From contig NZ_JAVDSL010000003.1 of the NCBI RefSeq assembly GCF_031455295.1, positions 372,001 to 436,000 of the forward strand: DNA of 64,000 nucleotides. The letters run 5' to 3'. Shown piece by piece: positions 51,160 to 60,394 of this stretch (position 1 is the stretch's first letter; every line of letters begins with the position of its first letter). A program made the position numbers and the translations under genes. Below the pieces are notes generated by a model. That model was not told the DNA's origin. It saw nothing but the letters and a program-made list of their open reading frames with translations, and did no database searches. The DNA is from Leifsonia sp. 1010 (GTDB lineage Bacteria; Actinomycetota; Actinomycetes; Actinomycetales; Microbacteriaceae).

Positions 51160-51220
51160 TGAGATTTGCGCCAAATCGCGGTTTTGACGCCCACATAACC
51201 GAGATTTGGCGCAAATCTCA
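51160..51220. repeat. Family B palindrome, copy 2
   Basis: 24-bp arms with one mismatch (51160-51183 and 51197-51220) and a 13-nt loop. It shares the core of copy 1, but the outer bases differ and still pair (TGA with TCA here). It lies between the DUF559 gene start and the epimerase stop; the rest of the 173-bp gap shows no other signal. Confidence 0.92.
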
Positions 51221-51243
51221 GGAAGGGCGGATGCGGCGGCGGG

Positions 51244-52089
51244 TCAGACCTCGTCGCGCCAGGAGTGGGTGGGGGCGTAGCCGAGGATGCGGCGGGCCTT
51301 GTCGATCGACAGGAGGGTGTCGTTGACGCCGAGTTCGCGCTTCAGCGGCACGCCGGGGAACACCTCGGCGACCAGGTCGTCGTTGGAGCGGCTCATCACG
51401 GTGTCGGCGGCGGCGATGATGAAGCGGTCGAAGCCGGTCGTGTCCCACTCCAGCGCGCGGCGGATCGCCTGTGCGCCGTCCCGCGCGTCGATGTAGCCCC
51501 ACAGGTTCCATTTGCGCGCCCACGGGTCGTCGTCGAACGCGGGGAACGCCGCGTAGTCCTCCGGGTCCATCACGTTCGAGAAGCGCAGCGCCACGATCTT
51601 CAGCGCCGGATCCCAGCGCACCAGCTCGATCGCCATCTGCTCCTCGAGGTGCTTCACCAGCGAGTAGGTGCTCTCCGGGCGGGCCGGGTAGTCCTCATCC
51701 ACGGGGATGTACGGCGGCGGCACGTCGAACGGCAGGCCCAGCACGGTCTCGCTCGACGCGTAGACGACATTCCGGATGCCCGCGCGACGCGCAGCCTGGA
51801 ACACGTTGTACGTCACGCGGATGTTGTTGTGGAACGTCGCAACATCGCTCAGGATGCCCGGCGCCGGGATGGCCGCCAGGTGCACGATCGCGTCGAAACC
51901 GTCGTGCTGGTCGTTGACGCCGAGCATCGCATCCACCGTCTGCCCGTAGTCGGTGAGGTCGACGCGGACGAAACCGGGACCGCGCTCCCCCGCCGCGTCG
52001 AGGGAGACGACGATGTCTCCCGACTTCCGCAGCTCGCGCACGACAGTGCGTCCGAGCTTGCCCGATCCTCCGGTGACCGCAATTCGCAT
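51244..52089 (-). CDS. NAD-dependent epimerase/dehydratase family protein
   Basis: 281 residues. Extended SDR fold: nucleotide site TGGSGKLG at 7-14, VHLAAIPAP, the ASSE segment and catalytic YSLVK. The pattern resembles uronate dehydrogenase or sugar-nucleotide epimerase relatives; the substrate is unknown. It lies downstream of def on the same strand (35-bp gap). Confidence 0.82.
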   Translation of the reverse strand: MRIAVTGGSGKLGRTVVRELRKSGDIVVSLDAAGERGPGFVRVDLTDYGQTVDAMLGVNDQHDGFDAIVHLAAIPAPGILSDVATFHNNIRVTYNVFQAARRAGIRNVVYASSETVLGLPFDVPPPYIPVDEDYPARPESTYSLVKHLEEQMAIELVRWDPALKIVALRFSNVMDPEDYAAFPAFDDDPWARKWNLWGYIDARDGAQAIRRALEWDTTGFDRFIIAAADTVMSRSNDDLVAEVFPGVPLKRELGVNDTLLSIDKARRILGYAPTHSWRDEV

Positions 52090-52124
52090 GCGGCCAGTCT
52101 ACGAGCGCCGCGGGCGGCGAGGCG

Positions 52125-52616
52125 TCAGAACCAGTCCGACTCGCGGACCTGCTTCATCGCCTCCCGGCGGCTCTCCTTGTCGAGCCGGTCGAGGTAGAGC
52201 TTTCCGTCGAGGTGGTCGGTCTCGTGCTGCAGCGCCTGCGCGAGCACACCGGTGCCGGAGACCTCGATCTCGTTGCCGTCGAGGTCGAGGCCCGTCACCC
52301 GGGCGAACGGGTAGCGCAGCGTCTTGAACCAGAGACCCGGCACGGAGAGGCAGCCCTCGTCCATCAGCTCCGGCTCCCCCGACACCTCGACGAGGACGGG
52401 GTTGATGACGTACCCGACCTTCCCGTCGACGTTGTAGCTGAATGCGCGCTCGTTGACGCCGATCTGCGGAGCGGCGACGCCGGCGCGGCCCGGCGGGAGG
52501 ACGCTGTCCACGAGGTCTTCGACCAGTCCGCGCACGCCGTCGTCGATCTCCCCGATCGGCTCGGACGGGGTCTTCAGAACGGGGTCGCCGAACAGGCGGA
52601 TCTGACGCTCGGTCAC
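52125..52616 (-). CDS. def: Peptide deformylase
   Basis: 163 residues from GTG 52616 with GAGGAG upstream. The three metal motifs are present: [13 protein letters not shown] (Cys ligand) and QHETDHLDG (two His, Glu catalyst). It removes the formyl group from new proteins. It lies between the MinD-like and epimerase genes. Confidence 0.95.
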   Translation of the reverse strand: MTERQIRLFGDPVLKTPSEPIGEIDDGVRGLVEDLVDSVLPPGRAGVAAPQIGVNERAFSYNVDGKVGYVINPVLVEVSGEPELMDEGCLSVPGLWFKTLRYPFARVTGLDLDGNEIEVSGTGVLAQALQHETDHLDGKLYLDRLDKESRREAMKQVRESDWF

Positions 52617-52654
52617 AAGTGCTCCTCGGTGGATCGGGCGGACGGTCGGGATGC

Positions 52655-54073
52655 TCAGTCGCGCTCCGCGGGCAGGCCCTCGACGACGAGAGCGGCCAGC
52701 GTACGCGCCGAGAGGCGGGTCAGCGGCTTGAGGTCCTTCCACGACACCACGGAGCCGGCGGCCAGCTGCGGGTCGTACGGGACACGGACGATCTCGCGGA
52801 CCCGCGAACGGAAGTGCGCCTCGATCTCCTCCAGCTTCACCAGGTTGGTGGCGTGCGTCGCGGTGTTCAGTGCGACGACGGCGTTGCGGACGAGCTCGCC
52901 GTAGCCGTTCGCCTCCAGCCAGGTGAGCGTCTCGGAGGCCAGGCGGGCCTCATCCACACTGCCGCCGGACACGATGACGAGCGAATCCGCCCGCTGCAGC
53001 GTCGCGCGCATGACCGAGTGGACGATACCGGTGCCGCAGTCCGTGAGCACGATCGAGTAGAACCGTGCGGAGAGGTCGGCGACGACGTTGTAGTCGTTCT
53101 CGTCGAACGCCTCCGAGAGCATCGGGTCGGTGTCGGACGCGAGGATGTCGAGACGCGTCTCATCGCGCGACACGAGTGCCGAGAAGTCGGTGAAGCCGCC
53201 GATGCTTGCGGCCTTGTGCACCACGTCCCGCACGGTCGAACGGGTCTGGCGCGGCACGCGCTCGGACAGCGTCCCGCGGTCCGGGTTCGCGTCGATCGCG
53301 ATGATGCGGTCCTCGCGGGCCGACGCCAGCGCCATCCCGAGCAGCGTGGTGACGGTGGTCTTGCCGACGCCGCCCTTGCGGGTGAGCACGGGCACGAAGC
53401 GCGCGCCGCCCTCCAGGTGCTTCTGGATGCGGTGGTCGAGCTCCTTGCGCGCCCGCACCTTGGCGGAGTCGCCGAGGTTCACGGTGCGGAAGGTGACGTT
53501 GTAGACGAAGCGCTGCCACGGCCCCTCCGGACCGGGACGCGTCTTGCGATTGACCTCGAGGAGGCGGTCGGCGGTCAGCATCGCGGCGGGCTCGGGCTGG
53601 CCGGACTGCTCGCCGCGGAGCCGGTCGCGGCGGGAGCCGGCGAAGGCGTCGGACGCCAGCAGCGGCGGCACGTCGTCGGCGGGAGCCGCTGCACCCTCCG
53701 GCGGTTCGGGCGTCGTGGCGAGACGGGAGGCGACGATGGCGACCGACATGGTGGTCGGCTCCGCGGGCGACGCGACGAACCCCGGGTCGACGGGGACCTC
53801 GTCGATCGCGACGGCGGCCTCGTCCTCCGGGATCTCGCGCGGCGGCGTCGGCGGGAGGTCGACGGCGATGCTCAGCGTCGACTCCACATCCAGCACCGGC
53901 TCGCGCGACGGCGACGGCGACGGCGACGGCTCGAACGAGCGCGCGGGCGTCAGCTCGTCATCCGCGGGCACGAGGTCGCGCGGGGCGTGCTCCTCGGGCG
54001 CGTCGGCGTCGGACCTGTCAGCCACGTCGTCTCGTCCTCCTTCTGTCGCGGGAGTGTCCCGCCGACTCGTCAT
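52655..54073 (-). CDS. MinD/ParA-like ATPase with long disordered N-terminus
   Basis: 472 residues. Residues 1-190 are acidic, Pro/Ser-rich and probably unstructured, with an SPSPSPS run coded by four GCGACG hexamers (53905-53928). The ATPase follows: deviant Walker [15 protein letters not shown], then [11 protein letters not shown] and [11 protein letters not shown]. Related actinobacterial proteins occur near type VII secretion or stand alone; no secretion genes are in the window. The role is unknown. It lies 41 bp after pyc stop on the same strand. Confidence 0.8.
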   Translation of the reverse strand: MTSRRDTPATEGGRDDVADRSDADAPEEHAPRDLVPADDELTPARSFEPSPSPSPSREPVLDVESTLSIAVDLPPTPPREIPEDEAAVAIDEVPVDPGFVASPAEPTTMSVAIVASRLATTPEPPEGAAAPADDVPPLLASDAFAGSRRDRLRGEQSGQPEPAAMLTADRLLEVNRKTRPGPEGPWQRFVYNVTFRTVNLGDSAKVRARKELDHRIQKHLEGGARFVPVLTRKGGVGKTTVTTLLGMALASAREDRIIAIDANPDRGTLSERVPRQTRSTVRDVVHKAASIGGFTDFSALVSRDETRLDILASDTDPMLSEAFDENDYNVVADLSARFYSIVLTDCGTGIVHSVMRATLQRADSLVIVSGGSVDEARLASETLTWLEANGYGELVRNAVVALNTATHATNLVKLEEIEAHFRSRVREIVRVPYDPQLAAGSVVSWKDLKPLTRLSARTLAALVVEGLPAERD

Positions 54074-54113
54074 TGTAGGCCGCCCCGGGCCGGGGCGGCC
54101 GATCAGCGCCCGC

Positions 54114-57100
54114 TCAGGCCGGCTGGATCACCACGAGCAGGTCGCCCGCGTCGACCTGCTGGGTCTTCGGGATGGCGAGCCGCTCGATGGTCCCGGCGAT
54201 GGGAGCCGTGATGGCGGCCTCCATCTTCATCGCCTCGATCGAGGCGACCGCCTGACCCGCCGTGACCGTGTCGCCGACCGCGACCTGGAGGGTGACGACG
54301 CCGGAGAACGGCGCGGCCACCTGGCCCGGGTTCGCGGAATCGGCCTTCTCGGCCGCCTTGGTCTCGACGACGATGCTGCGGTCGCGCACGAACACCGGCC
54401 GCAACTGGCCGTTGAGCGTGGTCATGACCGTGCGCATGCCCTTCTCGTCCGCCTCGCCGATGGCCTCCAGCCCGACGTACAGGCGCACGCCGCGGCTGAA
54501 CTCGATGACGTGCTCCGATCCCTGCTTGAGCCCGTACAGGTAGTCGAGCGTGTCGACGACGGAGAGGTCGCCGAACAGCTCGCGCATCTGCTCGTAGATG
54601 CGGGTGGGAGCCGGGAAGAGGAGGCGGTTGAGGGTCGCGCGACGCTCCTCGCTCGATCCCTCCAGCGCGCTTCGGTCGTCGGCCGAGAGGTCCTCGACGC
54701 CGACCTTGACCGTCTTGCCCGCCAGCACCTTCGTGCGGAACGGCTCCGGCCATCCACCGGGCAGCTCGCCCAGCTCGCCCGCCATGAAGCCGACCACCGA
54801 GTCCGGGATGTCGTAGTTCTGCGGGTTCTCGGCGAAGTCGTCCGGGTCGGCCTTGACCGCCGCGAGGTGCAGGGCCAGGTCGCCGACGACCTTCGACGAC
54901 GGCGTCACCTTCGGGATGCGGCCCAGGATGCGGTTGGCCGCCGCGTACATGTCCTCGACGAGCTCGAAGTCCTCCGCGAGGCCCAGCGCCTTCGCCTGCT
55001 GACGCAGGTTGGAGAGCTGGCCGCCGGGGATCTCGTGCTTGTAGACACGACCCGTGGGGCCGGGCAGACCCGACTCGAACGGGCGGTAGACCTGGCGGAC
55101 CGCCTCCCAGTACGGCTCGAGGTCTTCGACCGCACTGAGGGAGATGCCGGTGTCGCGCTCGGTGTGGGCGAGGGCGGCCACCAGAGCGGAGGCGCTCGGC
55201 TGGCTGGTCGTTCCGGCCATGGGGGCGCTGGCCACATCCACAGCGTCCGCACCCGCGCGCGAGGCGGCGAGCAGCGTGGCGAGCTGGCCGCCCGGGGTGT
55301 CGTGGGTGTGCACGTGGACCGGGAGGTCGAACCGCTCGCGGAAGGCGGCGACGAGCTTCTCGGCGGCCGACGGACGCAGCAGTCCGGCCATGTCCTTGAT
55401 GGCGAGGATGTGCGCGCCCGACTCGACGATCTGCTCGGCGAGGCGGAGGTAGTAGTCGAGCGTGTACAGGTCTTCCGCCGGGTCGAGCAGGTCGCCGGTG
55501 TAGCAGACCGCGACCTCGGCGATCGCGGAGCCGGTGGCGAGCACGGACTCGATGGCCGGGCGCATCTGCGACACGTCGTTGAGGGCGTCGAAGATGCGGA
55601 AGATGTCCACACCGGTCGCGGCGGCCTCCTGCACGAAGGCGTCGGTCACCTGCGTCGGGTACGGCGTGTACCCGACGGTGTTGCGACCGCGCAGCAGCAT
55701 CTGGATGTTGATGTTCGGCAGTGCCTCGCGGAGGGTTGCGAGACGCTCCCACGGGTCCTCGCCCAGGAAGCGGAGCGCGACGTCGTAGGTCGCGCCGCCC
55801 CAGGCCTCCACCGAGAGGAGCTCCGGCGTCATCCGCGCGACATAGGGCGCGACGGCGACGAGATCGCGAGTGCGGACGCGGGTGGCCAGCAGCGACTGGT
55901 GCGCGTCGCGGAACGTGGTCTCGGTGACCGCGAGCGCCTTCTGCGCACGCAGGGCCTCCGCGAACCCGGCCGGGCCGAGCTCCAGCAGACGCTGACGCGA
56001 GCCGGCGGGGGCCGGCGCGCTCAGGTCGATCTTCGGCAGCTTCTCCGCCGGGTCGGCGCTGATCGGGCGCGGGCCATTGGGCTGGTTCACCGTGACATCG
56101 GCGAGCCAGTTGAGCACCTTGGTGCCGCGGTCCTTCGATGCACGCCCCTTGAACAGCTCCGGGCGCTCCTCGATGAAGGAGGTGGAGACGTTGCCGGCGA
56201 TGAAGTCCGGGTCCTCCATGACCGCCTGCAGGAACGGGATGTTCGTGGCGACACCGCGCACGCGGAACTCGGCCAGCGCGCGGCGGGCGCGCAGCACGGC
56301 GGCCGGGAAGTCGCGTCCGCGGCAGATGAGCTTCGCGAGCATCGAGTCGAAGTGCGGGCTGATCTGCGCGCCCGGGTTGATCGTGCCGCCGTCGAGGCGG
56401 ATGCCCGCACCGCCCGGAGAGCGGTAGGTCGTGATCTTGCCGGTGTCGGGACGGAAGCCGGCCGTCGGGTCCTCCGTGGTGATGCGGCACTGCAGCGCCG
56501 CGCCCCGGATGTGCACCGTCTCCTGGCTGAGGCCGAGGTCGGCCAGCGTCTCCCCCGCCGCGATGCGGATCTGCGACTGGACGAGGTCGACGTCGGTGAT
56601 CTCCTCGGTGACCGTGTGCTCCACCTGGATGCGCGGGTTCATCTCGATGAACACGTGCTGTCCGGCGCGCTCTCCCGCGGTGTCGAGCAGGAACTCGACG
56701 GTGCCGGCGTTCTGGTAGCCGATCGAGCGGGCGAACGCGACGGCGTCGCGGTACAGCGCCTGACGGATGTCCTCCGACAGGTTCGGTGCCGGAGCGATCT
56801 CGACGACCTTCTGGTGGCGGCGCTGCACGGAGCAGTCGCGCTCGAACAGGTGCATCGTCTCGCCGGTGCCGTCGGCGAGGATCTGCACCTCGATGTGACG
56901 CGGGCGGAGCACGGCCTGCTCCAGGAACATGGTGGGGTCGCCGAAGGCGCTGTCCGCCTCGCGCATGGCCTCCTCGAGCGCCGGACGGAGCTCGTCCTTG
57001 CTGCTGACGCGGCGCATCCCGCGGCCACCGCCACCGGCGACCGCCTTCGCGAAGATGGGGAAGCCGATCGCATCGGCGCCCGCGAGAAGCTCGTCGATGT

Positions 57101-57518
57101 CGCGCGACGGCGGGGTGGACTTGAGGACGGGGACGCCCGCGGCGATCGCGTGCTCCTTCGCCGTGACCTTGTTCCCGGCCATCTCCAGCACGGAGGCGGA
57201 CGGGCCGATGAAGGTGATGCCGGCCGCGCGGGCCGCTTCGGCCAGGTCCGGGTTCTCGGACAGGAAGCCGTAGCCGGGGTAGATGGCGTCCGCGCCGGAC
57301 TCCTTCGCGACGCGGATGATCTCGTCCACATCCAGGTAGGCGCGGACCGGGTGGCCCGGCTCGCCGATCTGGTAAGCCTCGTCAGCCTTCAAGCGGTGCA
57401 TCGAGTTGCGATCTTCATACGGGAAGACGGCGACCGTTTCGGCGCCGAGCTCGTACGCGGCCCGGAAGGCTCGGATGGCGATTTCACCGCGGTTGGCAAC
57501 GAGGATCTTTCGGAACAT
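54114..57518 (-). CDS. pyc: Pyruvate carboxylase
   Basis: 1134 residues from ATG 57518. Order: biotin carboxylase (from KILVANRGEIA; GGGGRGM ATP loop), carboxyltransferase (FRDAHQSLLATR, VHVHTHDTPGG), central PYC_OADA region, and biotinyl domain with EAMKMEA near the end. It makes oxaloacetate from pyruvate to refill the TCA cycle. It is divergent from parA, with a 70-bp gap. Confidence 0.97.
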   Translation of the reverse strand: MFRKILVANRGEIAIRAFRAAYELGAETVAVFPYEDRNSMHRLKADEAYQIGEPGHPVRAYLDVDEIIRVAKESGADAIYPGYGFLSENPDLAEAARAAGITFIGPSASVLEMAGNKVTAKEHAIAAGVPVLKSTPPSRDIDELLAGADAIGFPIFAKAVAGGGGRGMRRVSSKDELRPALEEAMREADSAFGDPTMFLEQAVLRPRHIEVQILADGTGETMHLFERDCSVQRRHQKVVEIAPAPNLSEDIRQALYRDAVAFARSIGYQNAGTVEFLLDTAGERAGQHVFIEMNPRIQVEHTVTEEITDVDLVQSQIRIAAGETLADLGLSQETVHIRGAALQCRITTEDPTAGFRPDTGKITTYRSPGGAGIRLDGGTINPGAQISPHFDSMLAKLICRGRDFPAAVLRARRALAEFRVRGVATNIPFLQAVMEDPDFIAGNVSTSFIEERPELFKGRASKDRGTKVLNWLADVTVNQPNGPRPISADPAEKLPKIDLSAPAPAGSRQRLLELGPAGFAEALRAQKALAVTETTFRDAHQSLLATRVRTRDLVAVAPYVARMTPELLSVEAWGGATYDVALRFLGEDPWERLATLREALPNINIQMLLRGRNTVGYTPYPTQVTDAFVQEAAATGVDIFRIFDALNDVSQMRPAIESVLATGSAIAEVAVCYTGDLLDPAEDLYTLDYYLRLAEQIVESGAHILAIKDMAGLLRPSAAEKLVAAFRERFDLPVHVHTHDTPGGQLATLLAASRAGADAVDVASAPMAGTTSQPSASALVAALAHTERDTGISLSAVEDLEPYWEAVRQVYRPFESGLPGPTGRVYKHEIPGGQLSNLRQQAKALGLAEDFELVEDMYAAANRILGRIPKVTPSSKVVGDLALHLAAVKADPDDFAENPQNYDIPDSVVGFMAGELGELPGGWPEPFRTKVLAGKTVKVGVEDLSADDRSALEGSSEERRATLNRLLFPAPTRIYEQMRELFGDLSVVDTLDYLYGLKQGSEHVIEFSRGVRLYVGLEAIGEADEKGMRTVMTTLNGQLRPVFVRDRSIVVETKAAEKADSANPGQVAAPFSGVVTLQVAVGDTVTAGQAVASIEAMKMEAAITAPIAGTIERLAIPKTQQVDAGDLLVVIQPA

Positions 57519-57588
57519 GGGGACCTTTCGAGCAGGGGTCGACACCACACAGCAAACGGTTAGGTTCTCTAAGACTAGTGAAGGTAAC
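57519..57588. promoter_or_regulatory. Divergent promoter region of pyc and parA
   Basis: The 70 bp between two divergent starts must hold both promoters. TAAGAC on the plus strand (57570-57575) could be a -10 box for parA, but no convincing -35 is seen. Confidence 0.35.
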
Positions 57589-58407
57589 GTGGCTCTCGTG
57601 CACGTACTCAGCGTTAGCTCCCTCAAGGGCGGTGTCGGAAAGACGACGGTGACGCTCGGTCTGGCGTCGGCGGCGTTCGCGAAGGGCCTCCGGACGCTGG
57701 TGGTGGACCTCGATCCGCAATCGGATGTCTCGACCGGCATGGACATCCAGGTCGCCGGTCACCTCAATGTCGCCGATGTGCTCGCGTCGCCCAAGGAGAA
57801 GATCGTGCGCGCCGCGATCGCCCCTTCCGGCTGGACGAAGGGCCGTTCCGGCACGATCGACGTCATGATCGGCAGCCCGTCCGCGATCAACTTCGACGGA
57901 CCGCACCCGAGCATCCGCGACATCTGGAAGCTCGAGGAGGCGCTCGCCAACGTCGAGCACGACTACGAGCTGGTCCTCATCGACTGCGCCCCGTCGCTCA
58001 ACGCGCTCACCCGTACGGCGTGGGCTGCGAGCGACCGTGTGGCCGTCGTGACCGAGCCCGGCCTGTTCTCGGTCGCCGCGGCCGACCGCGCACTGCGTGC
58101 GATCGAGGAGATCCGCCGCGGGCTCTCGCCGCGCCTCCAGCCGCTCGGCATCATCGTGAACCGCGCGCGCGTCCAGTCACTCGAGCACCAGTTCCGCATC
58201 AAGGAGCTGCGCGACATGTTCGGGCCGCTCGTGCTGTCGCCCCAGCTGCCGGAGCGCACGTCTCTGCAGCAGGCGCAGGGCGCGGCGAAGCCTCTACACG
58301 TCTGGCCGGGCGAGAGCGCTCAGGAGATGGCGCACAACTTCGACCTGCTGCTGGAGCGTGTGCTGCGCACCGCCCGCATCGGCGAGTACGCGACCGCCCA
58401 GTCCTGA
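57589..58407 (+). CDS. Orphan ParA-family ATPase
   Basis: 272 residues from GTG 57589 (AAGG upstream); a GTG nine bases later is possible. Walker [14 protein letters not shown], then VDLDPQSDVST and LIDCAPSLNALT, all typical of ParA. The next gene is not a ParB and no parS-like site is evident. Homologues lie next to the MerR/GarA gene group in related bacteria. It probably positions some other cargo; that is an inference. Confidence 0.88.
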   Translation: MALVHVLSVSSLKGGVGKTTVTLGLASAAFAKGLRTLVVDLDPQSDVSTGMDIQVAGHLNVADVLASPKEKIVRAAIAPSGWTKGRSGTIDVMIGSPSAINFDGPHPSIRDIWKLEEALANVEHDYELVLIDCAPSLNALTRTAWAASDRVAVVTEPGLFSVAAADRALRAIEEIRRGLSPRLQPLGIIVNRARVQSLEHQFRIKELRDMFGPLVLSPQLPERTSLQQAQGAAKPLHVWPGESAQEMAHNFDLLLERVLRTARIGEYATAQS

Positions 58408-58424
58408 CCCGGCTAAGAAGCAAT

Positions 58425-58481
58425 CAGCTCCTGAGTTTTTCCGCTCAAAACATCGTTTGAGCGCGAAAAAGTCAGGAGCTG
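58425..58481. repeat. Family C palindrome between parA and merR
   Basis: Arms of 25 and 26 nt (58425-58449 and 58456-58481) pair with one mismatch and one bulge around a 6-nt loop ACATCG. Each arm contains CAGCTCCTGA followed by TTTTTC. It lies between convergent genes. Runs of T and A are inside the stem, not after it, so it is not a standard terminator, though it could stop transcription in both directions. Confidence 0.85.
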
Positions 58482-58511
58482 TTGGCTTGGAACGCGGGGT
58501 GGCGCGGGAGT

Positions 58512-59063
58512 TTAGGAAGCGCGGGTGCGCGCGGCGCGGCGAGCGGCGAGTTCGTCCATGGCGTCGGTCTGCGTGTCGAGCTCGACGAGGCTCGACTCGA
58601 CCTCGCGCAGCACCTTGCCGACCGCGATGCCGAAGACGCCCTGCCCGCGGCTGACGAGGTCGATGACCTCGTCGTTCGACGTGCAGAGGTAGACGCTCGC
58701 GCCGTCGCTCATCAGCGTCGTCTGGGCGAGGTCGTTCACGCCCGACTCGCGCAGCTGGTTGACCGCGGTACGGATCTGCTGCAGCGAGATGCCGGTGTCG
58801 AGAAGACGCTTCACGAGCTTGAGGACGAGGATGTCGCGGAAGCCGTACAGGCGCTGCGACCCGGAACCCGCGGCACCGCGGACGGTCGGCTCGACCAGTC
58901 CGGTGCGCGCCCAGTAGTCGAGCTGGCGATACGAGATGCCGGCCGCACGGGCGGCGACCGCACCGCGGTAGCCGTTCACGTCGTCCATCTCGGGGAGGCC
59001 GTCGGTGAAGAGGAGTCCGAGGTCGTACCGGGCGACGCCGTCTTCACGACTCAGTTCGCTCAT
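58512..59063 (-). CDS. MerR-family regulator, Rv1830-like
   Basis: 183 residues. The DNA-binding part carries AAGISYRQLDYWARTGLVEPTVR and SQRLYGFRDILVLKLVKRLLDTGISLQQI, the MerR winged helix. The rest is a sensor-like domain with no Cys metal site. By position it is the second MerR gene of the GarA-FtsR group. Targets are unknown. Confidence 0.88.
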   Translation of the reverse strand: MSELSREDGVARYDLGLLFTDGLPEMDDVNGYRGAVAARAAGISYRQLDYWARTGLVEPTVRGAAGSGSQRLYGFRDILVLKLVKRLLDTGISLQQIRTAVNQLRESGVNDLAQTTLMSDGASVYLCTSNDEVIDLVSRGQGVFGIAVGKVLREVESSLVELDTQTDAMDELAARRAARTRAS

Positions 59064-59195
59064 GTTGTTCGCCTCTCACCCCGGGTTGTGGATCGCGCGT
59101 CGCATCCGCGTCGCTTCATCCACGGTACCCATGCGGCGGTCGCCGGGCAACGACATCCGCCCTTTCGGTTTCGGCGTGTCGAGGCGACGGGGCCG

Positions 59196-59888
59196 TCACG
59201 GACGCAGCCGGGCGATGGATGAGCGGATGATGCTGCCGCGCACCACGTCGAGCTGTGCCGCGATCTCGCGGGCGAGTTCGGCCGTGCGGGCCTTGCTGCT
59301 CACGTCGTTGCGGCGGGCGATGGGGACGAGCGCGGTCTCGATCAGCCCGATCTCGCGCTCGGCCGCCGCACGGAAACCGCGGAGGTGCCGCGGCTCGATC
59401 CCGCTGCGGCGGAGCTCGGCGAGGGCGCGGAGCACGGTCAGCGCCTCGTCGCCGTACACGTCCGAGGCGGGGAGCAGCGAGGCGCTCACGGCATCCTGCA
59501 GCAGTTCCACGTCGGCGCCGGCCTCGCGCAGCAGCTCGTCGCGCCGGTAGCGGCGCGTGCCGGCGAGGATGGACCCCGCAGGCGCGGTGCCGGGGAACGC
59601 GGGATCGAGCCCCGCATCCAGGTCGGCGAAGTACTTCTTGATGACCTTCAGCGGGAGGTAGTGGTCGCGCTGCATCGCGAGCACGGCGCGCAGCCGCTCC
59701 ACATCGGCCGGCGAGAACTTGCGGTAGCCCGAGGCCGTGCGGGCCGGCGACACCAGCCCGCGCTCCTCCAGGAAGCGCAGCTTCGACGACGACAGGTCCG
59801 GGAACTCGGGAGTGAGCCGCGCGAGGACCTGGCCGATGCTGAGCAGGGCCGGAGCGCCGTCGGCGGCCCTGGTGGCCGGCCGGGCCAC
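59196..59888 (-). CDS. ftsR: FtsR-like MerR-family regulator
   Basis: 230 residues from a GTG sharing one base with the garA stop. The MerR domain (about 15-85) has LSIGQVLARLTPEFPDLSSSKLRFLEERGLV and SGYRKFSPADVERL, as in Rv1828 and corynebacterial FtsR. FtsR activates ftsZ in Corynebacterium. Direct linkage to garA supports the assignment. Confidence 0.88.
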   Translation of the reverse strand: MARPATRAADGAPALLSIGQVLARLTPEFPDLSSSKLRFLEERGLVSPARTASGYRKFSPADVERLRAVLAMQRDHYLPLKVIKKYFADLDAGLDPAFPGTAPAGSILAGTRRYRRDELLREAGADVELLQDAVSASLLPASDVYGDEALTVLRALAELRRSGIEPRHLRGFRAAAEREIGLIETALVPIARRNDVSSKARTAELAREIAAQLDVVRGSIIRSSIARLRP

Positions 59889-60394
59889 TAGCCGTTCGCC
59901 GCTGCGGCGAGGTCGTGACGCGAGGCGTAGAAGGTGAGGCGGAACTTGCCGATCTGCACCTCGGCCGAGTCGGAGAGGAGCGCGCTCTCGATCCGGACGC
60001 CGTCGTAGTACGTCCCGTTCAGAGAGCCCAGGTCGCGGACCTCGAAGGAGGTGCCGCGGCGGGTGAACTCCGCGTGACGACGCGAGACCGTCACGTCGTC
60101 GAGGAAGATGTCCGCATTGGGATGGCGACCGGCCGTCGTGACGTCGGCGTCGAGGAGGAAGCGGGCGCCCGAGTTCGGCCCCCGTCGCACGATCAGCAGG
60201 GCGGAGCCGGACGGCAGGGCGGCGATGGCCTCCTGCTCCTCCGGCGACACCTCGCCCGAGGGGTACATCTTCGAGATGAACTCCTCGCCGAAACGCGCGG
60301 TCGTGTCCTCGTTGCCCGCCGCGTCCCGCAGGGGGCCCTTGGCGGCGTCGTCGGCTCCGTCGGCCGGGCCGTTCGGGTTAATGTCTTCAGGCAC
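59888..60394 (-). CDS. garA: GarA/OdhI FHA-domain regulator
   Basis: 168 residues from GTG 60394 with AAGGAGG upstream. The N-terminal tail has the kinase site EDTTARF (T31, T32), equivalent to the ETT motif phosphorylated in mycobacterial GarA and corynebacterial OdhI. The FHA domain follows: TAGRHPNADIFLDD, VSRRHAEF and LGSLNGTYYDG. Unphosphorylated, the family inhibits 2-oxoglutarate dehydrogenase; phosphorylation makes it bind itself. The PASTA kinase in this window may act on it. Confidence 0.93.
   Translation of the reverse strand: MPEDINPNGPADGADDAAKGPLRDAAGNEDTTARFGEEFISKMYPSGEVSPEEQEAIAALPSGSALLIVRRGPNSGARFLLDADVTTAGRHPNADIFLDDVTVSRRHAEFTRRGTSFEVRDLGSLNGTYYDGVRIESALLSDSAEVQIGKFRLTFYASRHDLAAAANG

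Noticed and set aside
51071-51214. N-terminal extension of the DUF559 protein through the second palindrome
   Set aside because: The extra 48 codons are palindrome and linker sequence; ATG 51070 begins the conserved part.
53544-57563. 1339-codon ORF on the plus strand
   Set aside because: It is antisense to the MinD-like gene and pyruvate carboxylase, both of which have full domain support on the other strand.
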